A DNA stretch of 64,000 nt. It comes from Ehretia macrophylla (taxonomy: Eukaryota; Streptophyta; Magnoliopsida; Boraginales; Ehretiaceae). Under the pieces are notes generated by a model. That model saw only the letters and a list, made by a program, of their open reading frames with translations, had not been told where the DNA came from and searched no databases. Positions within the stretch are counted from its first letter, which is position 1; each line of letters starts with the position of its first letter. A program made the translations under genes and the position numbers. Where the stretch lies: assembly GCA_037974665.1 (NCBI GenBank), contig CM075768.1, forward strand, positions 61,956,316 to 62,020,315, in the 5' to 3' direction. Positions 47,950 through 61,100 of the stretch are shown here, one piece after another.

Positions 47950-50900
47950 TTCGCGGCGCACGACATACGATCTGGGATGAAAAAGCAACGCATAAGAAGA
48001 AAGGTGTCCCGAAACTAATGAAAACGCTCAATTTTTGGCTCCGATCACTAGCCTAGCGAAGCCAGCTTAGCTGCCCCCATCGTAGAGCTCTTGGAGAGCT
48101 TTCCAATGGTATGCTGCGCGCCGCGTAACACCTTGCGGATCAAAAGTTATGGGCTCCAGAGCGACGGAGACGTGGTCCCAAGCCCGATGCCCTCGGCTTG
48201 CGGGCCCAGCCTCTACGTGAAGCGAAGCTGTCTTGCCCAAGGTGCCGTGGGATTCGGTAATAGAAATGTGATGGATTAGGTTGTCTTCCTTTTCGCGGCG
48301 CACGACGTACTTTCTGGGACAAAAAAAAGCGCAAAAGAAGAAAATTGTCCCAAAACTGATGAAAACGTTCGATTTTCAGCTCCGATAACTGGTGCAGCGA
48401 AGCCAGCTTTGCTGCTTCCATCGTAGAGCTGTCGAAGAGCGTTCCAACGGTATGCAGCGCGCCGCGTAACTCTTTACGGATCAAAATTTATGGGCTCTGG
48501 AGCGACGGAGACGTGGTCCCATGCCCGATGCCCTCGTTTTACGGGCCCAGCCCCGACGTGAAGCGAAGCTGTCTTGCCCAAGGTGCCATGGGATTCGGTA
48601 ATAGAAATGTTATGGATTAGGTTGTCGTCCATTTCGCGGTGTACAACGTACGATCCGGGATGAAAAAACAGCGAAAAAGTAGAAAAGGGTCCCGAAACTG
48701 ATGAAAAAGTTCAATTTTGGCTCCGGTAACTGTCGCATCGAAGGCAACTTAGCTACCCCCATCGTAGAGCTCTAGGAGAGCTTTCCAACGGTATGCTGCG
48801 CGCTGCGTAACACCTTTCGGATCAAAAGTTATGGACTCCGAGGCGATGGAGACGTGGTACCAAGCCCGTTGCTCTCGGTTTGCGGGCCCGGCCTCTACGG
48901 GAAGCGAAGCTGTGTTGCCCAAGGTTCCATTGGATTCGGTTATAGAAATGTGATGGATTAGGTGGTTGTCCTTTTCGCGGCGCACGACGTACGATCCGGG
49001 ACAAAAAAAATCGCAAAAGAAGAAAAGTGTACCAAAACTGAGGAAAATGTTCAATTTTTAGCTCCGATAACAGGCGCAGCGTAGCTAGCTTAGCTGCCCC
49101 CATCGTAGAGCTCTTAGAGAGCTTTCCAACGGTATGCTGCGCGCCGCGTAACTCCTGACGGATCAAAAGATATTGGCTCCGGAGCGACGAAGACGTGGTC
49201 CCAAGCCCGATGCCCTCGGGTTGTGTGTCCAGCCTCTATGTGAAGTGAAGCTTTCTTGCCCACGGTCTCGTGAGATTCAGTAATATAAATGTTATGGATT
49301 AGGTTGTCGTCCGTTTCGCGGCGCACGACGTACGATCTGCGATGAAAAAATAGCACAAAAGTAGAAAAGTGTCCCGAAACAGATGAAAACGTTCAATTTT
49401 TGGCTCTGGTAATAGGCGTAGCGATGCCAACTTAGCAGCCCCTATCGTAGAGCTCTCGGAGAGCTTTCCAATGGTATGATGCGCGCCGCGTAACACCTTG
49501 CGCATCAAAAGTAATGGGCTCCGGAGCGACGGAGACGTGGTCCCAAGCCTGATGCCCTCGGTCTGCGGGACCAACCTCTACGTAAAGCGAAGCTATCTTG
49601 CCCAAGGTGCCTTGGGATTCGGTAATAGAAACGTGATGGATTAGGTTGTCGTCCTTTTCGCGGCAGACGACGTACCATCTGGGACAAAAAAAAGCGCAAA
49701 AGAAGAAAAGTGTCCCGAAAGTAATGAAAACGTTCGATTTTTGGCTCTGATAACAGGCGCATCGAAGCCAGCTTGGCTGATCCCATCGTAGAGCTCTCGA
49801 AGAGCTTTCCAACAATATGTTGCGCACCAAGTAACTCCTTGAGGATCAAAAGTTATGGCCTCCGGAGCAATAGAGACGTGGTCCCAAGCCCGATGCCCAC
49901 GGTTTGCGGGCCCAACCTCTACGTGAAGTGAAGTTGTCATGCCCATGGTTTCATGGGATTCGGTAATAGAAATGTGATTGATTAGGTTGTCATCCTTTTC
50001 GCGGCAGACGACGTACGATCTGGGACAAAAAAAAGCGCAAAAGAAGAAAAGTGTCCTGTAACTGATGAAAATGTTCAATTTTTGGCTTCGATAACTGGCG
50101 CAGCGAAGCCAACTTAGCTGCCCCCATCGTAGAGATCTAGAAGAGCTTTCCAACTGTATGCTACGCGCTGCATAACAGCTTGCAGATCAAAAGTTATGGG
50201 CTCCGGAGCGACGGAGACGTGGTCCCAAGCCCGATGCCCTCGGTTTACGGGCCCAGCCTCTACGTGAATCGAAGCTGTCTTGCCCAAGGTGCCGTGGGAT
50301 TCAAAAATAGAAATGTGATGGATTAGGTTGTCGTCCTTTTCGTAGCAGATGACGTACGATCTGGGACAAAAAAAAGCGCAAAAGAAGAAAATTATCCCAA
50401 AACTGATGAAAACGTTCGATTTTCAGCTCTGATAACAGGCGTAGCGAAGCCAGCTTGGCTGCTTCCATCGTAGAGCTCTCAGAGAGCTTTCTAACGGTAT
50501 GCTGCGCGCCGCGTAACTCCTTGCTGATCAAAAGTAATGGGCTCCGGAGCGACGGAGAGGTGGTCTCAAGCTCGATGCCCTCGGTTTGCGGGCCCAGCCT
50601 CTACGTGAAGCGAAGCAATCTTGCCAAAGGTGCCGTGGGATTCGGTAATAGAAATGTTATAGATTAGGTTGTCGTCCGTTTCGCTGCGTACGACGTACGA
50701 TCCGGGATGAAAAAACAGCGCAAAAGAAGAAAAGGGTCCCGAAATTGATGAAAACATTCAATTTTTGGCTCCGATAACTGGCGCATCAAAGCCAACTTAG
50801 CTACCCCCATCGTAGAGCTCTAGGATAGCTTTCCAACGGTATGCTGCGCACTGCGTAACACCTTTCGGATCAAAAGTTATGGACTCCGAAGCGATGGAGA

Positions 50901-53800
50901 CGTGGTACCAATCCCGATGCCCTCGGTTTGCGGGCCCAGCCTCTACGTGAAGCGAAGCTATCATGCCCAAGGTGCCGTGGGATTAGGTAATAGAAATGTG
51001 TTGGATTAGGTTGTCGTCCTTTTCGCGGCGGACGACGTACGATCTGAGACAAAAAAAATTGCAAAAGAAGAAAAGTGTACCGAAACTGAGGAAAACGTTC
51101 GATTTTCGGCTCCGATAACAGGCGCAGCTAAGCCAGCTTGGCTGCTCCCATTGTAGAGCTCTCAGGGAGCTTTCCAACGGTATGCTGCTCGCCGCGTAAC
51201 TCCTTGCGGTTCAAAAGTTATTGGCTCCGGAGCGACGGAGACGTGGTCCCAAGCCCGATGCCCTCGGTTTGCGGGCCCAGACTCTACGTGAAGCGAAGCT
51301 AACTTGCCCAAGGTGCCGTGGTATTCAGTAATAGAAATGTTATGGCATAGGTTGTCGTCCGTTTCACGGCGCACGACGTACGATCTGGGATGAAAAAACA
51401 GCGCAAAAGTATAAAAGTGTCCCGAAACTAATGAAAACATTCAATTTTTGGCTCCGATAACAGGTGTAACGAAGCCAGCTTAGCTGCCCCCATCGTAGAG
51501 CTCTCGGAGAGCTTTCCAACGGTACGCTGCGCGCCGCGTAACACCTTGCGGATCACAAGTTATGGGCTCCGGAGCGACGGAGACGTGGTTCCAAGCCCGA
51601 TGTCCTTGGCTTGCGGGCCCAGACTCTACGTGAAGCGAAGCTGTCTTGCCCAAATTGCCGTGGGATTCGGTAATAGAAATGTGATGGATTAGGTTGTCGT
51701 CCTTTTCTCGGCAGACGACGTATGATCTGGGATAAAAAAAAGCGCAAAAGAAGAAAAGTGTCCCGAAACTAATGAAAACGTTCGATTTTTGGCTCCGATA
51801 ACAGGCCCAACGAAGCCAGCTTGGCTGCCCCCATCGTAGAACTCTCGGAGACCTTTCCAACACTATGCTGCGCGCCACATAACTCCTTGCGGATCAAAAG
51901 TTATGGGCTCCGTAGCGACGGAGACGTGGTCCCAAGCCCGATTCCCTCGGTTTACGGGCCCAGCCTCTACGTAAGGCGAAGCTGTCTTGCCTAAGGTGCC
52001 ATGGGATTCGGCAATAGAAATGTGATGGATTAGGTTGTCATCCTTTTCGCGACGGACGACGTACGATATGGGACAAAAAAAAGCGTAAAAGAAGAAAAGT
52101 ATCCCGAAACTGATGAAAACGTTCGATTTTCAGCTCTGATAACAGGCGCAGCGAAGCCAGCTTTGTTGCTTCCATTGTAGAGCTCTTAGAGAGCTTTCCA
52201 ACGGTATGCTGCGCGCCGCGTAACTCCTGACGGATCAAAAGTTATGGGCTCCGGAGCGACGAAGACGTGGTCCCAAGCCCGATGCCCTCGGTTTGTGGGT
52301 CCAGCCTTTACGTGAGGCGAAGGTGTCTTGCCCAAGGTATCGTGGGATTCGGTATTAAAAATGTGATGGATCATGTTGTCGTCCATTTCGCGGCGCGCGA
52401 CGTACAATCCGGGATGAAAAAACAGTGTAAAAGAAGAAAATATGTCCCGAATCTGATGAAAACGTTCAATTTTTGGCTCTGATAACTGGCGCAGCGAATC
52501 CGACTTAGCTGCTCCCGTCGTAGAGCTCGAGGAGTGCTTTCCAACGGTATGCTGCGCGCTGCGTAACACCTTTCGGATCAAAAGTTATGGACTACGAAGC
52601 GATGGAGACGTGGTCCCAAGCCCGATGCCCTCGGTTTACGGGCCCAGCCTCTACGTGAAGGGAAGCTGTCTTGCCCAAGGTGCTGTGGGATTAGGTAATA
52701 GAAATGTGATGGATTAGATGGTACGAACCGGGATGAAAAAAAAGCGCAAAAGAAGAAAAGTGTCCCGAAACTAGTGTAAACGTTTGATTTTTGGCTCCGA
52801 TAACGGGCGCAGAAAACTTAGCTTGGCTGCCCCCATCGTAGAGCTCTCGGAGAGCTTTCCAACGGTATGCTGCGCGCCGCGTAACACCTTGCGGATCAAA
52901 AGTTATGGGCTATAGTGCGACAGAGACGTGGTCCTAAGCCCAAAGCCCACGGTTTGCGTGCCCAGCCTCTACGTGAAGCGAAGCTGTCTTGCCCAAGGTA
53001 CCGTGGGATTCGGTAATAGAAATGGTTTTGATTAGGTTGTCGTCCGTTTCGCGGCGCACAACGTACGATTCTGGATGAAAAAACATCGTAAAAGAAGAAA
53101 AGTGTCCCGAAACTGAAGAAAATGTTCAATTTTTGGCTCCGATAACTGGCGTAGCGAAGCCGACTTAGCTTTCCCCATCGTAGAGCTCTAGGAGAGCTTT
53201 CCAACAGTATGCTGCGCGATTCGTAACACCTTGCGGATCAAAAGTTATGGGCTCCGGAGCGACGGAGACGTGGTCCCAAACACTATGCCCTCGGTTTGCG
53301 GGCCCAGCCTCTATGTGAAACAAAGCTGTCTTGCCCAAGGTGCCATGGGATTCGGTAATAGAAATTTCATGGATTAGGTTGTCGTCCTTTTCACGGTAGA
53401 CGACGCACCATCTCGGACAAAAAAAATCACAAAACAAGAAAAGTGCTCGAAACTAATGAAAACGTTCGATTTTCGGCTTCGATAAGAGGCGCAGCGAAGC
53501 CAGCTTCGCTGCTCCCATCGTAGAACTCTCGGAGAGCTTTCCAACGGTATGCTACGTGCCGGGTAGCTCCTTGCGGATCAAAAGTTATTGGCTCCGGAGC
53601 GTCGGAGACGTGGTTCCAAGCCCGATGCCCTCGGTTTGCGGCCCAACCCTCTACATGAACCGAAGCTGTCTTTCACTAGGTGTCGTGGGATTCAGTAATA
53701 GAAATGTTAAGGATTAGGTTGTCGTCCGTTTCGCGGCGCACGACGTATGATCCGAGATGAAAAAAAAGCGCAAAAGAAGAAAAGTGTCCCAAAATTGATG
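47950..53800. repeat. Segmental duplication part 2, copy 1 (spacing about 10,200 bp)
   Basis: It pairs with 58150-64000. Anchors are AAAGCAACGCATAAGAAGAA near 47982/58181, AGGCGATGGAGACGTGGT at 48841/59041, GTCTGCGGGACCAACCTC at 49561/59761, GGATTAGATGGTAC at 52711/62912 and AACTGAAGAAAATGTTC at 53111/63311. Long runs such as 50455-51430 are almost identical, and others such as 49860-50290 are not. Confidence 0.85.
52711..52730. repeat. Monomer with a small deletion after GGATTAG
   Basis: GGATTAGATGGTACGAACCGGG lacks the usual GTTGTCGTCCTTTTCGCGG segment. The same loss is at 62912-62931, so it predates the 10.2-kb duplication. Confidence 0.75.
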
Positions 53801-55325
53801 AAAACATTCGATTTTTGGCCCCGATAAAAGGCGTAGCGAAGCGAGCTTGGCTGTCCCCATCGTAGAGCTCTCGGAGAGCTTTCCAACGGTATGTTGCGCG
53901 CCGTGTAACTCCTTGCGGATCAGAAGTTATGGGCTCCCTAGCGACGGAGACGTGGTCCCAAGCCCGATGCCCTCGGTTTGCTGGCCCAGCCTCTACGTGA
54001 AGCGAAGCTGTTTTGCCTATGGTGCCGTGGGATTCAGCAATAAAAATGTGATGGATTAGGTTGTCATCCTTTTCGCGGCGCTCGACATACGATACGGGAT
54101 GAAAAAAATCGCAAAAGAAGAAAAGTGTCCCAAAACTGATGAAAACGTTCAATTTTTGGCTTCAATAACAGGCGCAGCGAAGCCAACTTAGCTTCCCCCA
54201 TCGTAGAGCTCTTGGAGAGCTTTCCAACGGTATGGTGCGCGCTGGGTTACACCTTGCAGATCAAAAGTTATGGGCTCCGGAGCGACGAAGACGTGGTCCC
54301 AAACACGATGCCCTCGGTTTGCGGGCCCAGCTTGTAGGTGAAGCGAAGTTGCGTTGCCGAAGGTGCCTTGGGATTCAGTAATAGAAATGTGTTGGATTAG
54401 GTTGTCGTCCTTTTCGCTGCGAACATCGTACGATCTGGGAAAAAAAAAGCGCAGAAGAAGAAAAGGGTCCCGAAACTGATGAAAACGTTCAATTTTCGGC
54501 TCCGATAAGAGGCGCAGCGAAGCCAGCTTGGTTGTTCTTACCGCAGAACTCTCGGAGAGCTTTCCAACGGTATGCTGCGTGCCGCGTAACTCCTTGCGGA
54601 TCAAAAGTTATTGGCTTCGGAGCGACGGAGACGTGGTCCTAAGCCCGATGCCCTCGGTTTACGGGCCCAGCCTCTACGTGAAGCGAAGCTGTCTTGCCCA
54701 AGGTGTCGTTGGATTCAGTAATAGAAATGTTATGGATTAGGTTGTCGTCCGTTACGCGGCGCACGACGTACGATCCGGGATGAAAAAACAGCGCTAAAGA
54801 AGAAAAGTATCCCAAAACTGATGAAAACATTCAATTTTTGGCTCCGATAATAGGCGCAGTGAAGCCAACTTAGCTGCCCCCATCGTAGATCTCTAGGAGA
54901 GCTTTCCAACGATATGCTGCGCTCCGCGTAACACCTTGCGGATCAAAAGTTATGGGCTTTGGAGTGACGGAGACATGGTCCCAAGCCCGATGCCCTCGGT
55001 TTGTGGGCCCAGCCTCAGCTGCCCAAGGTACCGTGGGATTCGGTAATAGAAATGTTATAGATTAGGTTGTCGTCCGTTTTGCGGCGCACGACGTATAATC
55101 CGGGATGAAAAAACATCGCAAAAGAAGAAAAGTGTCACGAAACTGATGAAAACATTCGATTTTTGGCTCCTATAGCAGGCGCAGCGAAGCGAGCTTGGCT
55201 ACCCCCTTCGTAGAGTTCTTGGAGAGCTTTCCAACGGTATGCTACGCGCCACGTAACTCGTTGCAGATCAAAAGTTGTGGGCTCCGGAGCGACAGAGACG
55301 TGGTCCCTAGCCCAATGCCTTCGGT

Positions 55326-56230
55326 TTGCGGGCCCAACCTCTACGCGAAGCGAAGTTGTCTTGCCTAAGGTGCCGTGAGATTTGGTAATAAAAATGTGAT
55401 GGATTAGGTTGTCGTCCGTTTCGCGGCGGACGACGTACGATCTGGGACAAAAAAAAGCGCAAAAGAAGAAAATTGTCTCGAACTGATGAAAACGTTCGAG
55501 TTTTTGCTCCGATAACTGGCGCAGCGAAGCGAGCTTGGCTGCCCCCATCGTAGAGCTCTCGGAGAGCTTTCCAACTGTATGCTACGCGCGGCGTAACTCC
55601 TTGCGGATCAAAAGTTATGGGCTCCGGAGCGATGTAGACGTGGTCCCTAGCCTGATGCCCTCGGTTTGCGGTCTCAGCCTCTACGTGAAGCGAAGCTGTC
55701 TTGCCCAAGGTGCTGTGCGATTCGGTAATAGAAATATGATGGATTAGGTTGTCGTCCGTTTCTTGGCGCACGACGAACGATCCGGGATGAAAAAACGTCA
55801 CAAAAGAAGAAGTGTGGCGAAACTGATGAAAACATTCAATTTTTGGCTCCAATAACAGGTGCAGCGAAGCGAGCTTGGCTGCCCTCTTCGTAGAGTTCTC
55901 GGAGAGCCTTCCAACGGTATGCTACGTGCCACGTAACTCATTGCAGATCAAAAGTTATGGGCTCCGGAGCGACAGAGATGTGGTCCCAAGCCCATTGCCC
56001 TCGGTTTTCTAGCCCAGCCTCTATGTGAAGCGAAGCTGTCTTGGCCAAGGTGCCGTGGGATTCGGTAATAGAAATCTAATGGATTAGGTTGTAGTCCTTT
56101 TCGCGGCGCACAACGTACAATCCGGGACAAAAAAAAGCTCAAAAGAAGAAAAGTGTCCCGAAACTGATGAAAACGTTTGATTTTCTGCTCCGATAAAGGG
56201 CGCAGCGAAGCCAGCCTGGCTGCTCCCATC
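55326..56230. repeat. Segmental duplication part 1, copy 2
   Basis: This is the partner of 46835-47740 at an offset of 8491 bp. It includes the private features TTTCTTGGCGCACGACGAACG and AGTGTGGCGAAACTG. Confidence 0.8.
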
Positions 56231-58150
56231 GTAGAGCTCTCGTAGAACTTTCCAACGGTATGCTGCGCGCCGCATAACTCCTTTCGGATCAAAAGTTATG
56301 GGCTCCGGAGCGACTGAGACGTGGTCCCAAGCCCGATGCCCTCGGTTTGCGGGCCCTGCCTCTACGTGAAGCGAAGCTGTCTTACCCAAGATGCCATGGG
56401 ATTCGGAAATAGAAATGTGATGGATTAGGTTGTCGTCCTTTTCGCGGCAGACGACGTACGATCTAGGACAAAAAAAAGCACAAAAGATGAAAAGTGTCCT
56501 GAAACTGATGAAAACGTTCGATTTTTGGCTCCGATATCAGGCGCAGCGAAGCCAGCCTGGCTGCTCCCATCGTAGAGCTCTCGTAGAGCTTTCCAACGGT
56601 ATGTTGCGCGCCGCGTAACTCCTTGCGGATCAAAAATTATGGGCTCCGGTGCGACGGAGACGTGGTCCCAAGCCCGATGCCCTCGGTTTTTGGGCCCAGC
56701 CTCTACGTGAAACGAAGCTGTCTCGCCCAAGGTGCCTTGGGATTCGGTAATAGAAATGTTATGGATTAGGTTGTCGTCCGTTTCGCGGTGCACGACGTAC
56801 GATTTGGGATGAAAAAACAACGCATAAGAAGAAAAGTGTCTCAAAACTGATGAAAACGTTCAATTTTTGGCTACGATAACAGGCGCAATGAAGCAAACTT
56901 AGCTACCTCCATCGTAGAGCTCTAGGAAAGCTTTCCAACGGTATGCTGCGCGACGTGTAACACCTTGCGGATCAAAAGTTATGGGCTTTAGAGCGACGGA
57001 GACGTGGTCTCAAGCCCAATGCCCTCGGTTTGCAGGCCCAGCCTTTATGTGAGGCGAAGTTGTCTTGGCCATAGTGCCATGGGATTCAAAAATAGAAATC
57101 TGATGGATTAGGTTGTCATCCTTTTTGCGTCTCACGACATATGATCCGGGATGAAAGAACAGCTTTAAAGAAGAAAAGTGTCCCAAAACTGATGAAAACG
57201 ATCAATTTTTGGATCTGATAACAGGCGCAGCGAAGCCAGCTTAGCTGCCCCCATCGTAGAGCCCTCGGAGAGCTTTCCAACGGTATGCTCCGCGCCGCGT
57301 AACACCTTGCTGATCAAAAGTTATGGGCTCCGGAGCGACGGAGATGTGGTCCCAAGCCCAATGCCCTTAGTTTGCGGGCCCAGCCTCTACGTGAAGCGAA
57401 GCTGTCTAGCCCAAGGTGCTGTGGGATTCGGTAATAGAAATGTTATGGATTAGGTTGTCGTCCGTTTTGCGGCGCACGACGTACGATCTGGGATGAAAAA
57501 ACAACGCATAAGAAGAAAAGTGTCTCGAAACTGATGAAAACGTTCAATTTTTTGCTACGATAACAGGCGCAGCGAAGCCAACTTAGCTGCCTCCATCGTA
57601 GAGCTCTAGGAGAGCTTTCCAACGGTATGCTGCGCGACGTGTAACACCTTGCGGATCAAAAGTTATGGGCTTTAGAGCGATGGAGACGTGGTCTAAAGCC
57701 CGATGCCCTCGGTTTGCGTGCCCAGCCACTACGTGAAGCGAAGCTGTCTTGCCCAAAGTGCCATGGGATTCGAAAATAGAAATGTGATGGATTAGGTTGT
57801 CATCCTTTTCGCGGCAGACGACGTATGATCTGGGACAAAAAAAAGCGCAAAAGAAGAAAAGTGTCCCAAAACTGATGAAAACGTTCGACTTTCAGCTTCG
57901 ATAACAGGCGCAACGAGGCCAGCTTGGCTGCTTCCATCGTAGAGCTCTCGGAGAGCTTTCCAACGATATGCTGCGCACTGCGTAACTCCTTGCGGATCAA
58001 AAGTTATGGGCTCCGGAGCGACGGAGACGTGGTCCCAAGCCTAATGCCCTCGGTTTGCGGGCCCAGCCTCTACGTTAAGCGAAGCTGTCTTGCCCAAGGT
58101 GCCGTGGGATTCGGTAATAGAAATGTTATGGATTAGGTTTTCGTCTGTTT
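56230..58150. repeat. Expansion inside the second duplication copy, with a 684-bp dimer repeat
   Basis: The offset between copies grows from 8491 to 10,200 bp across this interval, so copy 2 has about 1.7 kb (five monomers) more than copy 1. Inside it, CGCATAAGAAGAAAAGTGTCT at 56821 and 57505, GCGACGTGTAACACCTTG and TATGGGCTTTAGAGCGA recur 684 bp apart (two monomers). CCAGCCTGGCTGCTCCCATC recurs one monomer apart near 56215 and 56557. Confidence 0.75.
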
Positions 58151-61100
58151 CGCGGCGCACGACATACGATCTGGGATGAAAAAGCAACGCATAAGAAGAA
58201 AGGTGTCCCGAAACTAATGAAAACGCTCAATTTTTGGCTCCGATCACTAGCCTAGCGAAGCCAACTTAGCTGCCCCCATCGTAGAGCTCTCGGAGAGCTT
58301 TCCAATGGTATGCTGCGCGCCGCGTAACACCCTGCGGATCAAAAGTTATGGGCTCCAAAGCGACGGAGACGTGGTCCCATGCCTTATGCCCTCGGTTTGC
58401 GGGCCCAGCCTCTACATGAAGCGAAGATGTCTTTCCCAAGGTGCCGTGGTATTCGGTAATAGAAATGTGATGGATTAGGTTGTCGTCCTTTTCGCGGCGC
58501 ACGACGTACTGTCTGGGACAAAAAAAAGCGCAAAAGAAGAAAATTGTCCCAAAACTGATGAAAACGTTCGATTTTCAGCTCCGATAACTGGTGCAGCGAA
58601 GCCAGCTTTGCTGCTTCCATCGTAGAGCTCTCGAAGAGCGTTCCAACGGTATGCAGCGCGCCGCGTAACTCTTTGCGGATCAAAATTTATGGGCTCTGGA
58701 GCGACGGAGACGTGGTCCCATGCCCGATGCCCTCGTTTTGCGGGCCCAGCCTCTATGTGAAGCGAAGCTGTCTTGCCCAAGGTGTCATGGAATTCGGTAA
58801 TAGAAATGTTATGGATTAGGTTGTCGTCCATTTTGCGGCGTACGACGTACGATCCAGGATGAAAAATCAGCGCAAAAGCAGAAAAGTGTCCCGAAACTGA
58901 TCAAAATGTTCAATTTTTGGCTCCGATAACTGTCGCATCGAAGGCAACTTAGCTACCCCCATCGTAGAGCTCTAGGAGAGCTTTCCAACGGTATGCTGCG
59001 CGCTGCGTAACACCTTTCGGATCAAAAGTTATGGACTCCGAGGCGATGGAGACGTGGTCCCAAGCCCGATGCCCTCGGTTTGCGAGCCCAGCCTCTACGT
59101 GAAGCGAAGCTGTGTTGCCCAAGGTGCCGTGGGATTAGGTAATAGAAATGTGTTGGATAAGGTTGTCGTCCTTTTCGCGGCGGACGACGTACGATCTGGG
59201 ACAAAAAAAATCGCAAAAGAAGAAAAGTGTACCAAAACTGAGGAAAATGTTCAATTTTTAGCTCCGATAACAGGCGCAGCGTAGCTAGCTTGGCTGCTCC
59301 CATCGTAGAGCTCTCGAAGAGCTTTCCAACGGTATGCTGCGCGCCGTGTAACTCCTTACGGATCAAAAGTTATTGGCTCCGGAGCGACGGAGACGTGGTC
59401 CCAAGCCCGATGCCCTCGGTTTGTGGGCCCAGCCTCTACGTGAAGTGAAGCTTTCTTGCCCACGGTGTCGTGAGATTCAGTAATAGAAATGTTATGGATT
59501 AGGTTGTCGTCCGTTTCGCGGCGCACGACGTACGATCTGCGATGAAAAAATAGCACAAAAGTATAAAAGTGTCCCGAAACAGATGAAAACGTTCAATTTT
59601 TGGCTCTGGTAATAGGCGTAGCGAAGCCAACTTAGCTGCCCCCCTCGTAGAGCTCTCGGAAAGCTTTCCAACGGTATGCTGCGCGCCGCGTAACACCTTG
59701 CGGATCAAAAGTTATAGCCTCCGGAGCGACGGGGACGTGGTCACACGCCCGAGGCCCTCGGTCTGCGGGACCAACCTCTACGTAAAGCGAAGCTATCTTG
59801 CCCAAGGTGCCTTGGGATTCGGTAATAGAAACGTGATGGATTAGGTTGTCGTCCTTTTCGCGGCAGACGACGTACCATCTGGGACAAAAAAAAGCGCAAA
59901 AGAAGAAAAGTGTCCCGAAAGTAATGAAAACGTTCGATTTTTGGCTCTGATAACAGGCGCATCGAAGCCAGCTTGGCTGATCCCATCGTAGAGCTCTCGG
60001 AGAGCTTTCCAACAATATGTTGCGCACCACGTAACTCCTTGAGGATGAAAAGTTATGGGCTCCGGAGCGACAGAGACGTGGTCCCTAGCCCGATGCCCTC
60101 GGTTTGCGGGCACAGCCTCTACGTGAAGCGAAGCTGTCTTGCCCAAGGTACAGTGGGATTCGGTAATAGAAATGTGACGGATTAGGTTGTCATCCTTTTC
60201 GCGGCAGACTACGTACGATCCGGGATAAAAAAAAGCGAAAAAGAAGAAAAGTGTCCCGAAACTAGTGAAAACGTTCGATTTTTGGCTCCGATAGCGGGCG
60301 CAGCGAAGCCAGCTTGGCTGCCCCCATCGTAGAGATCTTGGAGAGCTTTCCAACGGTATACTACGCGCTGCGTAACACCTTGCGGATCAAAAGTTATGGG
60401 CTCCGGAGCGACAGAGACGTGGTCTCGTGCCCGATGCCCTCGGTTTACGGGCCCAGCCTCTACTTGAAGCGAAGCTGTCTTGCCCAAGGTGCTGTGGGAT
60501 TCGGTAATAGAAATGTGATGGATTAGGTTGTCGTCCTTTTCGCAGCAGACGACGTACGATCTGGGACAAAAAAAAGCGCAAAAGAAGAAAATTATCCCAA
60601 AACTGATGAAAACGTTCGATTTTCAGCTCTGATAACAGGCGTAGCGAAGCCAGCTTGGCTGCTTCCATCGTAGAGCTCTCAGAGAGCTTTCTAACGGTAT
60701 GCTGCGCTCCGCGTAACTCCTTGCTGATCAAAAGTAATGGGCTCCGGAGCGACGGAGAGGTGGTCTCAAGCTCGATGCCCTCGGTTTGCGGGCCCAGCCT
60801 CTACGTGAAGCGAAGCAATCTTGCCAAAGGTGCCGTGGGATTCGGTAATAGAAATGTTATAGATTAGGTTGTCGTCCGTTTCGCTGCGTACGACGTACGA
60901 TCCGGGATGAAAAAACAGCGCAAAAGAAGAAAAGGGTCCCAAAATTGATGAAAACATTCAATTTTTGGCTCCGATAACTGGCGCATCAAAGCCAACTTAG
61001 CTACCCCCATCGTAGAGCTCTAGGATAGCTTTCCAACGGTATGCTGCGCACTGCGTAACACCTTTCGGATCAAAAGTTATGGACTCCGAAGCGATGGAGA

